This document shows, piece after piece, positions 6,056 to 13,233 of a stretch of DNA of 13,266 bases. The notes below the pieces were generated by a model. It did not search any database. It had not been told where the DNA came from and was given only the letters and a program-made list of their open reading frames with translations. The stretch spans positions 1 through 13,266 of the forward strand of contig WRKB01000292.1 of NCBI GenBank assembly GCA_009778295.1, in the 5' to 3' direction. Both the position numbers and the translations under genes were made by a program. The first letter of the stretch is position 1; the number at the start of each line of letters is the position of its first letter. The stretch is from Betaproteobacteria bacterium (GTDB lineage: Bacteria > Desulfobacterota > Desulfovibrionia > Desulfovibrionales > Desulfovibrionaceae).

Positions 6056-8008
6056 ATGAACCTCACCATCCAAAATCTCTCCAAGGCCTTGGGGGGACGG
6101 GATATTTTCAACGATTTTTCTCTGGACCTGGATGACGGCATACGCCTGTGCGTATGCGGCGCAAACGGCACGGGGAAATCCACGCTGCTTCGGATGCTGG
6201 CCGGGCAAGAAGCGCCGGATAGCGGAAAAGTGCTCGTGCCGCGCGGGTGTCGTCTGGGTTATGTGGAGCAGGACCTGGACACTGCGACTCTGGGACGCCA
6301 TCTGCTGGAATGGGTGCAGGACGTTCTGCCGGACTGGAATACGTTCTGGCAGGATTGGGAAAAGGCGGCGGTGGAACATGATGACGCGGCCATACTGCGC
6401 CTGACGGAGCGTCAACACGAACTGGAAGCGCGCTATGGCTATAATCCCGAGCAACGGGCTCGCGAAGTACTTACCGGGCTTGGCTTTACGGAGCGCCGCC
6501 TGGGACGCCGCCTGGAACAACTTTCCGGCGGCTGGCGGGAACGCGCCAAGCTGGCGCGCGTATTGACAGCCGGAGCGGATGTCTTGTTGCTCGATGAACC
6601 CACGAACCACCTGGATATTGAAGCGGTGGAATGGCTGGAGTCTTTTTTGCTCGACTTCAGAGGGGTGCTGATCTTCGTGGCGCATGACCGCATTTTCATG
6701 GACAGGATAGGCACGCATATCCTGTACCTTGGTGGTTCCCGGCCGATGTTCCGCAGGGCCACTTTCACGCACTTTCTCGCTATGCAGGAAGAGCTGGAAG
6801 CCCAAAGAGAACGGGAAAATAAACGTCTGAACGAAGAAATCCAGCGAAAAATGGCCTTTATCGAGCGTTTCCGCGCAAAAGCCACTAAGGCGCGCCAAGC
6901 GGCGTCACGCCAGAAAATGGCAAAAAAACTGGAGAAGGAACTGGAAAACTTCCAGCCGGAGATGCGCCGCAAGGAACTGCACTTCCAATGGCCGGAACCT
7001 GCGCGGGCGGAGAAACTTATTCTCAGCGCAGCCGATATGGAATACCGCTTCCCGGACGGAGGCCGCAAATGGCCGCCCCTGTCATTCAATATCTACCGGG
7101 GACAGCGCATCGCCCTGACAGGCTGCAACGGCTGCGGCAAATCCATCCTGCTGCGGGTCATTGCCGGACGCCGGGAAAAAAGCGGCGGTTCTTTGAATAT
7201 GGGTTCGTTGGTGCGCCTGGGATATTTCAGCCAGCACCAAATGGAAACCCTTCACGCGCAGGGCACGGTACTCAATGAAATCCGACGACTCAGCGACCCA
7301 CGCACGAATGAAGAAGAACTGATGAGCGTGCTGGGGCTTTTTTTGTTAGGGCAAAACTTTTTCGAACGCAAGGCGGACACCCTTTCCGGTGGAGAGAAGA
7401 GCCGTCTGATCCTGGCCAGCCTGTTTCTGGCGCGCTGCAATTTTCTGGTACTGGACGAACCAACCAACCATCTGGATCTGGAAAGTCGCGAAGCGCTTAT
7501 TTCAGCTCTGGACGCTTTTGAAGGCACTCTGCTTATAGTGGCGCACGATCGCTGGCTGCTTTCGGCGATTGCCGAACAGGTCTGGCTGCTGAACGAGCAG
7601 GGCCTTACTGTCTATGAAGACGGATTCGAACAGTACGACGAAGCGCGCCGGGCCGCGCAGAACGTCAAAGTAGCCCTACAACAGGATATGCCGTCCTCAC
7701 GCGACGAACAACGCCGCATCAAACGGAAGGAGGCCGAAAAACGCAACGCGTTTTTCCGTAACGCACGACCTGTGCAAGAAGAATATACCCTGCTGGAACA
7801 GGAATTGGCAACGCTCCTCACGGAGCAGCACACTGTGGAAGGCAACCTCGCCGACCCGGAAATCTATGCCGATACCTCCCAGTCCAACGGATTGTTACGG
7901 CGTTTTGCAGAAATGCAAGACAGGAGTGAACGGATAATAGAGCGCATGAGTGCGCTGGAAGCGGAGCTTGAACGCCTGAAATCCGCCGGAGAAGCCGGAG
8001 CCGTGTAA
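6056..8008 (+). CDS. ABC-F family ATPase (duplicated ATPase, ribosome-associated type)
   Basis: This 650-residue soluble protein has two ABC ATPase domains and no membrane segments, as in the ABC-F family (Uup, YheS, EttA), which act on ribosomes. Domain 1 has Walker A GANGTGKS (35-42), signature LSGGW (156-160), LLLDEPTNHLD with Glu181 and His210. The charged linker (about 240-310) contains AKATKARQAASRQKMAKK, the usual tRNA/rRNA-contacting region. Domain 2 has GCNGCGKS (356-363), LSGGEKSR (443-450), VLDEPTNHLD with Glu468 and His497. A C-terminal coiled coil (about 575-642) resembles that of Uup/YheS. The frame extends 37 codons upstream within the dehydrogenase gene, but domain alignment supports ATG 6056, 2 bases after the previous stop; no clear ribosome site is seen, so coupling is likely. 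Which subfamily, housekeeping or resistance, cannot be decided here. Confidence 0.9.
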   Translation: MNLTIQNLSKALGGRDIFNDFSLDLDDGIRLCVCGANGTGKSTLLRMLAGQEAPDSGKVLVPRGCRLGYVEQDLDTATLGRHLLEWVQDVLPDWNTFWQDWEKAAVEHDDAAILRLTERQHELEARYGYNPEQRAREVLTGLGFTERRLGRRLEQLSGGWRERAKLARVLTAGADVLLLDEPTNHLDIEAVEWLESFLLDFRGVLIFVAHDRIFMDRIGTHILYLGGSRPMFRRATFTHFLAMQEELEAQRERENKRLNEEIQRKMAFIERFRAKATKARQAASRQKMAKKLEKELENFQPEMRRKELHFQWPEPARAEKLILSAADMEYRFPDGGRKWPPLSFNIYRGQRIALTGCNGCGKSILLRVIAGRREKSGGSLNMGSLVRLGYFSQHQMETLHAQGTVLNEIRRLSDPRTNEEELMSVLGLFLLGQNFFERKADTLSGGEKSRLILASLFLARCNFLVLDEPTNHLDLESREALISALDAFEGTLLIVAHDRWLLSAIAEQVWLLNEQGLTVYEDGFEQYDEARRAAQNVKVALQQDMPSSRDEQRRIKRKEAEKRNAFFRNARPVQEEYTLLEQELATLLTEQHTVEGNLADPEIYADTSQSNGLLRRFAEMQDRSERIIERMSALEAELERLKSAGEAGAV

Positions 8009-8026
8009 CTTTTTCAGGGAATCTCT

Positions 8027-9133
8027 ATGCGACGATACGCTGACGTGCTTCTTTTTCTTGTCTGCTGCCTGCTCACCCTGTCCGCCTGCGTGGGCAAAAA
8101 CCCGCGGGAAATCTCTTCCGGCAAGGTATATCAGGAAGGAGATTTGACCATAGACCCCGCCAGCGGATTCGCCACAGACGCTGGCGGCAACCCCGCCAAC
8201 GGCATCTTGCGCTTATACCACCCGAACGGGCAGGTGCATTGGGAAACGCAATGGGTTGACGGCAAGCTGAACGGCATATCGAAACGCTATTACGAAAACG
8301 GACAGCTGGAAAACGAAACTCCCTGGGTGAACGGGCAACCGTCTGGTATGGTAACAGACTATTATCCCAACGGAAAACTGCATTATGCCGCGCCCCATAC
8401 CGCTGGTAAAAAACAGGGAGTGGCTAGGCTCTACGATGAACAAGGTCACCTGCGGGTGGAGACTCCCTTTATGCAGGGCAGAGAACACGGCATAGAAAAA
8501 AAATACGCCGAAGACGGCAAGGTGACCGAGCAAGTCCGCTACGAGCGCGGCAGGCAACTATCTCTAAAAAAGGAAAACCCCCAGGCGGAAGAAAAACCCC
8601 CTGTCCAACCCGTGAAAACCTACCAGGAACGTGAAATAACTCTTGATCGGACGACATGGACGGCCACCGACAATACGGGCAAGGCCCTGACCGGCACATC
8701 AAAACATTATTTCCCCGATGGACGCCTCAAAGAGGAATATTCCTGGTTGAACGGCAAACGAAACGGCCTCGCGAAAACGTACTACGAAAACGGACAGGTG
8801 GAAAATGAAATCCCGTTCGTCCAAGGAAAAGAACAGGGGCTGTGGAAACGTTATCATCCGAACGGCCGGTTGATGATGGAAAGCCCCTATATCAGCGGCA
8901 AGGCGCACGGCATCATGAAGGTCTATTACGAAAGCGGCAGACTGGGCGGGGAAATCCCCTGGCTGCGGGGCAAGGAACAGGGACTTGCAAAAACCTACTA
9001 TGAAAACGGTACGTTATTGGAAGAAAAACCCTTTCTTGACGGGCAGGTGCATGGCACGGTGAATTTATACGATGAAAACGGCGTGCTCAAAAAACAGAAA
9101 CATTATGTGCATGGCCAGGAATTGCCAGAATAG
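8027..9133 (+). CDS. MORN_2 repeat lipoprotein with an internally duplicated repeat module
   Basis: This 368-residue predicted lipoprotein has a signal sequence ending in the lipobox LSAC, so Cys21 would be lipidated. The residues after it (V, G, K) do not include the Asp that signals inner-membrane retention, so outer-membrane placement is possible. The rest is built from eleven 24-residue repeats of the form G-x3-YYxNGxLxxExPxxxGKxx, the MORN_2 type (toxin-antitoxin MORN family). Five span 59-178 and six span 223-366. Each block is preceded by a similar 24-residue header (35-58 and 199-222) starting YQE and containing ATD, so the whole module was duplicated, joined by a charged, Pro-rich linker. 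AGGGA (8016-8020) precedes the ATG by 6 bases. Function is unknown; such repeats form beta-hairpin scaffolds. It is the last gene of the plus-strand run. Confidence 0.85.
   Translation: MRRYADVLLFLVCCLLTLSACVGKNPREISSGKVYQEGDLTIDPASGFATDAGGNPANGILRLYHPNGQVHWETQWVDGKLNGISKRYYENGQLENETPWVNGQPSGMVTDYYPNGKLHYAAPHTAGKKQGVARLYDEQGHLRVETPFMQGREHGIEKKYAEDGKVTEQVRYERGRQLSLKKENPQAEEKPPVQPVKTYQEREITLDRTTWTATDNTGKALTGTSKHYFPDGRLKEEYSWLNGKRNGLAKTYYENGQVENEIPFVQGKEQGLWKRYHPNGRLMMESPYISGKAHGIMKVYYESGRLGGEIPWLRGKEQGLAKTYYENGTLLEEKPFLDGQVHGTVNLYDENGVLKKQKHYVHGQELPE
8129..8560 (+). repeat. MORN_2 module A: header plus five 72-base repeats
   Basis: The header (8129-8200, residues 35-58) is followed by five in-frame 72-base units from 8201 to 8560. 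Unit 2 is closest to the consensus (YYENGQLENE). Units 3 to 5 are more divergent, with AAPHTAGKK and YAEDGKV as drifted versions. The periodicity is exact at the residue level, with no insertions. Confidence 0.85.
8621..9124 (+). repeat. MORN_2 module B: header plus six 72-base repeats
   Basis: The header (8621-8692, residues 199-222) matches header A in YQE, the I-x-L/D pattern, ATD and the spacing to the first repeat Gly. Six exact 24-residue units follow (8693-9124). LAKTYYENG occurs in units 2 and 5, and ENE after the turn in unit 2 matches module A unit 2. Module B therefore arose by copying the whole of module A or the reverse, with one unit gained or lost. Confidence 0.85.
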
Positions 9134-9172
9134 ATCAGCTCACCCCCGCATGGCTTGCCGATATATATTTAT

Positions 9173-9187
9173 ATAACACGCTGTTAT
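9173..9187. terminator. AT-rich hairpin between convergent genes, possible weak terminator
   Basis: ATAACA and TGTTAT form a 6-pair stem with a CGC loop in the 72-base gap between the convergent lipoprotein and CBS genes. On the minus strand it is followed by an A/T-only stretch (9160-9172 read in reverse). It lacks a GC-rich stem and a clean T-run, so it is a poor terminator, yet it is the only hairpin candidate in this gap. Confidence 0.25.
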
Positions 9188-9205
9188 TGCGACCTTGCCT
9201 CACGA

Positions 9206-9883
9206 TTAATAGATTTCCCGCACGTTATTGTAATGATCCACCATATACAGCAGGAAAAATTTTTCCTTGAGCGCACTTTTCAACGCTCCCAGCTCAAGGC
9301 TATCGGTTCTGAATATCCGGATATAGGCATTGCGGCATCCTTCGGGAGCGTTCTCATACGACGTCAGAATACTGCAAATTCGTCCTCCAAGCTTGCGAAT
9401 AACGCTGGCAACTTCCAAGATTGAGCCACCCCGGTCTTCCAGCCTGAAGGCAAACTGGATGCCCCTTTTTTTGATGCCGGCCATAGAAATAATAACCTTG
9501 AACAGGTCGGCGTCGGTTATGACCCCGATGACGCCGCCGTGCCGATCCAAAACCGGAACGCCTGATATTCTGTTGTCCATCAATATCTCGGCGGTCTCTT
9601 CAATAGTGAAATCCGCCGGTACCGTGATCGGTTTTTTCGCCATAATGTCTTTGATCTGAATGGTTGACAGGAGATAAAGAAGTTCATGGGCACCCAGGCT
9701 GGAGGCCCCGGATGGGGATGCTTTTTTTAGATCCCCGTCCGTTACGACGCCGACCAGGCGCGTCCGATCCATAACCGGCAATATGGAAATATTATGTGTG
9801 TTCAAAAGCGTCATAGCTTCCTGCATGGAACTATGTATATCTATCGTAATGGCTGGCGTACTCATCCAATTTTTTACGAGCAT
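9206..9883 (-). CDS. CBS-pair protein with C-terminal ACT-like domain (AcuB-like)
   Basis: This 225-residue soluble protein has two CBS domains, at about 1-55 (WMSTPAITI, then LVGVVTDGDL) and 75-131 (IMAKKPITV, then GVIGVITDADLFK). A C-terminal region of about 142-215 (FAFRLEDRGGSILEVASVIRKLGGRICSI) looks like an ACT domain. CBS pairs bind adenine nucleotides and ACT domains commonly bind amino acids, so the protein is built to sense both. It resembles AcuB-type proteins, whose molecular function is not well defined. It follows livF by 36 bases on the same strand and is probably the last gene of the liv operon, suggesting a link between transport or amino acid use and energy charge. GGAG on the minus strand about 9 bases upstream supports the ATG at 9883. 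Confidence 0.85.
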   Translation of the reverse strand: MLVKNWMSTPAITIDIHSSMQEAMTLLNTHNISILPVMDRTRLVGVVTDGDLKKASPSGASSLGAHELLYLLSTIQIKDIMAKKPITVPADFTIEETAEILMDNRISGVPVLDRHGGVIGVITDADLFKVIISMAGIKKRGIQFAFRLEDRGGSILEVASVIRKLGGRICSILTSYENAPEGCRNAYIRIFRTDSLELGALKSALKEKFFLLYMVDHYNNVREIY

Positions 9884-9919
9884 GGGAAGGTTCTCCGTAA
9901 GTGATGTTATCTAACGCGC

Positions 9920-10624
9920 TTATATACCAAGATAGGCCTCCTGGACATGGGGATTACCCAGGAGATCGGCGCCGGTTCCTTCAAGGGTGGCTCTGCCGTT
10001 CTCAAGCACATATGCTCTATCCGCGATGCTGAGAGTTTGTTTGACGTTCTGCTCGACTATCAGGACGGTCACGCCTTCTGCCTGGATGCGCTTGATGACG
10101 TTGAATATTTCGCGAACCAGGATCGGCGCCAGTCCGAGAGACGGCTCATCCAGCATGAGGAGTTTAGGCTTGGACATCAATCCCCTGGCAATAGCCACCA
10201 TCTGCTGCTCTCCACCGCTCAAGGTGCCTGCAAGCTGGTACTGACGTTCCCGCAAGCGAGAAAACAGGGCGAATACCATCTCCTTGGTTTTTATACGTTC
10301 TTTGCGAGCATCGCCTTTCAGCGAACCCATATCCAGATTTTCTTCAACTGTCATTCCCACAAAAAGCCGCCGGGCCTCGGGAACATGCGCGATGCCCATC
10401 TCGATGAGATGAAAGGGTTTGACCGTATGAATGGGCTGACCTTTGAAGAGAACCTCCCCGTTTTTCGGCCGGAGGATACCGGATATGGTTTTCATGGTTG
10501 TGGATTTCCCCGCGCCGTTCGCGCCAATCAATGCCACGACTTCACCTTGTTTGACCGTAAAGGACAGATCCCAGATCACCTGGACATCTCCGTAGGATAC
10601 GTCAATATTCTTTATTTCAAGCAC
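9920..10624 (-). CDS. livF: Branched-chain amino acid ABC transporter, ATP-binding protein LivF
   Basis: This is the second ATPase of the Liv/HAAT importer, 234 residues from a GTG start. It carries Walker A GANGAGKST (34-42), the LivF hallmark HVPEARRLFVGMTVEENL, signature LSGGEQQMVAIARGLM, Walker B LLMLDEPSLGLAP, and switch His-equivalent region IVEQNVKQ, where LivF proteins usually have Gln in place of His. The frame is open further upstream to a TTG at 10651, but the GTG at 10624 is preceded by GGGAG at 9 bases and gives the normal family length. It overlaps the livG stop by 8 bases. It should form a heterodimer with LivG and drive LivHM. Confidence 0.92.
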   Translation of the reverse strand: MLEIKNIDVSYGDVQVIWDLSFTVKQGEVVALIGANGAGKSTTMKTISGILRPKNGEVLFKGQPIHTVKPFHLIEMGIAHVPEARRLFVGMTVEENLDMGSLKGDARKERIKTKEMVFALFSRLRERQYQLAGTLSGGEQQMVAIARGLMSKPKLLMLDEPSLGLAPILVREIFNVIKRIQAEGVTVLIVEQNVKQTLSIADRAYVLENGRATLEGTGADLLGNPHVQEAYLGI

Positions 10625-11339
10625 CGTGTTGCTCTCCCAAATAGGCTTCAATCACCAGGGGATTGTTGCGGATTTCCAGCGGAGTTCCCTCGGCGATTTT
10701 TTGACCGTAGTTGATCACCACAATTCTGTCGGAAATGCTCATGATAACTTTCATGTGGTGCTCAATAATCATGATCGTGATCCCGCGGGCTTTTATATTT
10801 CTGATAATTTCAATGGACTCGTTCAATTCGGAGTGATTCAGGCCGGCAAACGATTCATCCAACAGGAGTAGTTCGGGCTGGGTAGCCAGAGCTCGCGCTA
10901 TTTCCAATTTTTTGCGTTTGCCCAGCGGCAGACCACGGGAGATAACATCCTTATCCTGCTCAAGCCCGGTGAAACGAAGCGTTTCCATCGCCACTTCAAG
11001 GGCTTCAGCTTTGTTTTTTGCACGCAGAAATGCCGAGGTAATGACATTATCCAACACGCTCATCCGCTGGAGGGGTTTGACAACCTGAAAAGTTCGGGCA
11101 ATCCCGAGCTTGCAGATCTGGTGGGGCTTGAAACCGGAGATAACCTGGTCTTTGAACAATACCTGGCCTTTTGTCGGAGAATAAAAGCCATCCACGATGT
11201 TGAACAGGGTAGTCTTGCCAGCACCGTTCGGCCCAATCAATCCCAAAATTTCCCCTCGTTGAATAATGAAGGAAACATTTGAGGTGGCGGCCAAGCCGCC
11301 AAAAAATTTTGATACATTTCTGATTTCCAGCAAGCTCAT
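10617..11339 (-). CDS. livG: Branched-chain amino acid ABC transporter, ATP-binding protein LivG
   Basis: This is the first ATPase of the Liv importer, 240 residues. It has Walker A GPNGAGKTT (36-44), the LivG hallmark GIARTFQ (79-85), Walker B LLLLDESFAGLN with Glu162, and switch His194 in IIEHHM. Two motifs deviate: the signature reads LPLGKRKK (137-144) rather than an LSGGQ-like form, and the Walker B Pro is Ser. The LEIARALA that follows is normal, so the site may still work in the asymmetric LivG/LivF pair. The ATG at 11339 overlaps the livM stop as ATGA. Sequence upstream in the same frame up to 11675 lies within livM and is not part of the protein. Confidence 0.92.
   Translation of the reverse strand: MSLLEIRNVSKFFGGLAATSNVSFIIQRGEILGLIGPNGAGKTTLFNIVDGFYSPTKGQVLFKDQVISGFKPHQICKLGIARTFQVVKPLQRMSVLDNVITSAFLRAKNKAEALEVAMETLRFTGLEQDKDVISRGLPLGKRKKLEIARALATQPELLLLDESFAGLNHSELNESIEIIRNIKARGITIMIIEHHMKVIMSISDRIVVINYGQKIAEGTPLEIRNNPLVIEAYLGEQHGA
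10634..10638 (-). promoter_or_regulatory. Ribosome binding site that fixes the livF GTG start
   Basis: On the minus strand this reads GGGAG, 9 bases before GTG 10624 and inside the end of livG. The upstream TTG at 10651 would add nine residues with no support. Confidence 0.6.
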
Positions 11340-12274
11340 TTGTCTGCGCCTCCAAAATTGAACCGCCGCTTGATTTTCTGAAAATCGCCCACAATTCCAT
11401 TGGGCAGAAAGATAATGATCAAAATCAGCAAAGCCCCGAAAAGTGTCTGGTACGCCGCTCCCAGACCGGGAATGTTGCGGACCGCCTCTTGCAACAACAC
11501 CATGATGATGGCGCCCACAAAAGGACCAAAAAATGTGGCCGCACCGCCGACCATGACGATCATGATCGTCGCGGTGGATTTGTCGGGGAGGGAAAAGACG
11601 ATTTCCGGCGCAATCAATCCCGCATAATTGGTATAAAATGCGCCAGCGATTCCGGTAAGGACTCCGCTGATGCACAATGCAATCGTTTTATACTTGGTGG
11701 TGTCAATTCCCAGAGAATCCGCGGCATCCTCATCCTCACGAATAGCCACAAAATAATACCCCATCTTGGAGCGCACCAGCCACCTGACAGTAAGAAAGGC
11801 CACTACCGCAATGGCGAGCACGATGTAATAATAATTGGTCTTGTCGACCCAGGTCCGTTGAACGATAATGCCCGTATTCCCTCCTGTCAGCCAGACCAGA
11901 TTCTCGGCGATGACCCGCATCATCTCACCCGTAGCCAAGGTCGCCAGGGTAAAAAATGGTCCCCTGAGCCGAAGAACAGCCAAACCAAGCAGAAAAGAAA
12001 AAATGGTCACCACAACAATACTGGCGGGAAGCCCCCACCAGGGGGATACCTGGAAATGGAGATACAGGATGCCGGCTGTGTAGGCTCCGACGCCAAAATA
12101 GGCGGCATGTCCAAAAGAGACTTGGCCGCAGTAGCCGCCAAGCAGATTCCACGCCATGCCCACGATCGACCACATGAACACCATAATAATCAAGTCCAGC
12201 GTATAGGAACTCAGCCCGACCAGCGGCAGCGCCGCCAAAAAAGCCAGTACAATCAGAGGGAGGTATTTCTTCAT
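11336..12274 (-). CDS. livM: Branched-chain amino acid ABC transporter, permease LivM
   Basis: This 312-residue inner-membrane permease has about eight to ten hydrophobic segments. The family hallmark WNLLGGYCGQVSFGHAAYFG lies at about 42-61, followed by VGAYTAG. RLRGPFFTLATLATGEM is also typical of LivM. The coupling region is IREDEDAADSLGIDTTKYK, the LivM counterpart of the EAA loop. It pairs with LivH to form the channel. The ATG overlaps the livH stop by 4 bases, and its own stop overlaps the livG start by 4, so livH, livM and livG are coupled. The substrate is probably Leu/Ile/Val, but this family also moves other amino acids, amides or urea, so specificity is inferred. Confidence 0.92.
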   Translation of the reverse strand: MKKYLPLIVLAFLAALPLVGLSSYTLDLIIMVFMWSIVGMAWNLLGGYCGQVSFGHAAYFGVGAYTAGILYLHFQVSPWWGLPASIVVVTIFSFLLGLAVLRLRGPFFTLATLATGEMMRVIAENLVWLTGGNTGIIVQRTWVDKTNYYYIVLAIAVVAFLTVRWLVRSKMGYYFVAIREDEDAADSLGIDTTKYKTIALCISGVLTGIAGAFYTNYAGLIAPEIVFSLPDKSTATIMIVMVGGAATFFGPFVGAIIMVLLQEAVRNIPGLGAAYQTLFGALLILIIIFLPNGIVGDFQKIKRRFNFGGADK

Positions 12275-13182
12275 TTGCCAATCCGTGCCTTATGCAAGAG
12301 AGACGCTATCCCGCCGGGCAGAAACATCAGGGTTGCCACAAAAATTAGAAAACGGCCCGCAGGAGCCCATCCCATACTAATATATGCCTCAATCATGGAT
12401 TCAAAAATGCCCAGCACCAATCCACCGACAATGGCGCCAACAAACGAACCCAGCCCTCCAAGAATGGTAATGACAAAGGCGAGCGGGGTATACTGCGCAC
12501 CCAGAGCGGGATATAGGTAGAAATTCGGCATAAACAGGCATCCGGCAGCGCCGACCAAGGCCGCCCCCAGTCCAAAGGTAATCATGCGCATGCGCTGGAC
12601 GTTGACTCCCATCAAAAGAGCTGCATCTAAATCTTGGGATGTTGCGCGGATAGATTTGCCCACGTCTGTTTTGGACAGGAAAAACCACAGGGCAAGGGTA
12701 ATGACCACCGAACAAGCAAAGGTTATGGTTCTGGGAACAGAGAGTATAAGATCAGGAGCGCTCTGCCAGTAATCGGTGAGGTACCAGGCGCTGGTTTTGT
12801 AGCTGACAGGCGTGGAGCGATAATTGGATGTGAAAAAAATGGTTGCCAGATTGGTCAGCACCATACCGATGCCTACCGTCAGGATCACCTGATTCTGCGG
12901 CAGGATGGAATCAACCTTCAGCACCGGATTGATCAGAAATTTTTGAAGAAACGTCCCGAGAAAAAACAAGAGCGGACTTGCAATCAACACGGATACGTAG
13001 GGGTCGATGCCAAACAGGGTAAACATCCAGAATGCGACGTACATGCCCACCATCATCAAGTCACCATGGGCAAGGTTGATGATCCGCATCACGCCCATGA
13101 TAAGCGCCATGCCGATGCCGATCAGCGCATACAGACCGCCACGGAGTACCCCATCAATAAGCGCCTGCAAAAAAAAATCCAT
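12271..13182 (-). CDS. livH: Branched-chain amino acid ABC transporter, permease LivH
   Basis: This 303-residue inner-membrane permease contains the LivH hallmark RIINLAHGDLMMVG (about 33-46), a coupling region SIRATSQDLDAALLMGVNVQRMR, and the C-terminal GGLGSFVGAIVGGLVLG segment. About eight hydrophobic stretches are visible. It is the first gene of the visible part of the liv operon. AAGGATAGGG on the minus strand lies a few bases before the ATG at 13182. In most genomes the periplasmic binding protein LivK is encoded directly upstream, which here would be beyond the right edge, so the cassette in view lacks its binding protein. Confidence 0.92.
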   Translation of the reverse strand: MDFFLQALIDGVLRGGLYALIGIGMALIMGVMRIINLAHGDLMMVGMYVAFWMFTLFGIDPYVSVLIASPLLFFLGTFLQKFLINPVLKVDSILPQNQVILTVGIGMVLTNLATIFFTSNYRSTPVSYKTSAWYLTDYWQSAPDLILSVPRTITFACSVVITLALWFFLSKTDVGKSIRATSQDLDAALLMGVNVQRMRMITFGLGAALVGAAGCLFMPNFYLYPALGAQYTPLAFVITILGGLGSFVGAIVGGLVLGIFESMIEAYISMGWAPAGRFLIFVATLMFLPGGIASLLHKARIGK

Positions 13183-13233
13183 AGTCCCTATCCTTGCTTA
13201 AAAAGCGGGAGGATGCATTTCCACTGCAAGAAC

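Noticed and set aside
5735..6898. Long open frame on the minus strand (387 codons)
   Set aside because: It is antisense to the dehydrogenase and ABC-F genes, whose motifs are unmistakable, and its translation is low in recognisable structure and rich in Arg, Gln and Pro as expected of a shadow frame.
8201..9124. Regular 72-base repeats as a possible CRISPR or other DNA repeat array
   Set aside because: The repeats are protein-level MORN_2 units with variable third positions and no spacers; they lie inside one open frame.
9160..9176. ATATATATTTATATA tract as an origin or attachment site
   Set aside because: It is a short AT-rich stretch in a convergent gap with no DnaA boxes, no tRNA and no integrase nearby.
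9155..9424. 89-codon plus-strand open frame starting in the convergent gap
   Set aside because: It runs mostly antisense to the CBS gene, lacks a ribosome site and has no recognisable features.
9947..10714. 255-codon plus-strand open frame opposite livF
   Set aside because: The minus strand encodes an intact LivF with all ABC motifs; the plus-strand frame shows no family and no ribosome site.
11340..11675. N-terminal extension of LivG (about 112 residues)
   Set aside because: The extension runs through livM in another frame and has nonsense-like composition; the ATG at 11339 gives the standard LivG start and an ATGA overlap.
11489..12520. 343-codon plus-strand open frame
   Set aside because: It is antisense to livM and livH; the translation is His-, Lys- and Gln-rich with no domain, typical of the reverse of membrane protein genes.
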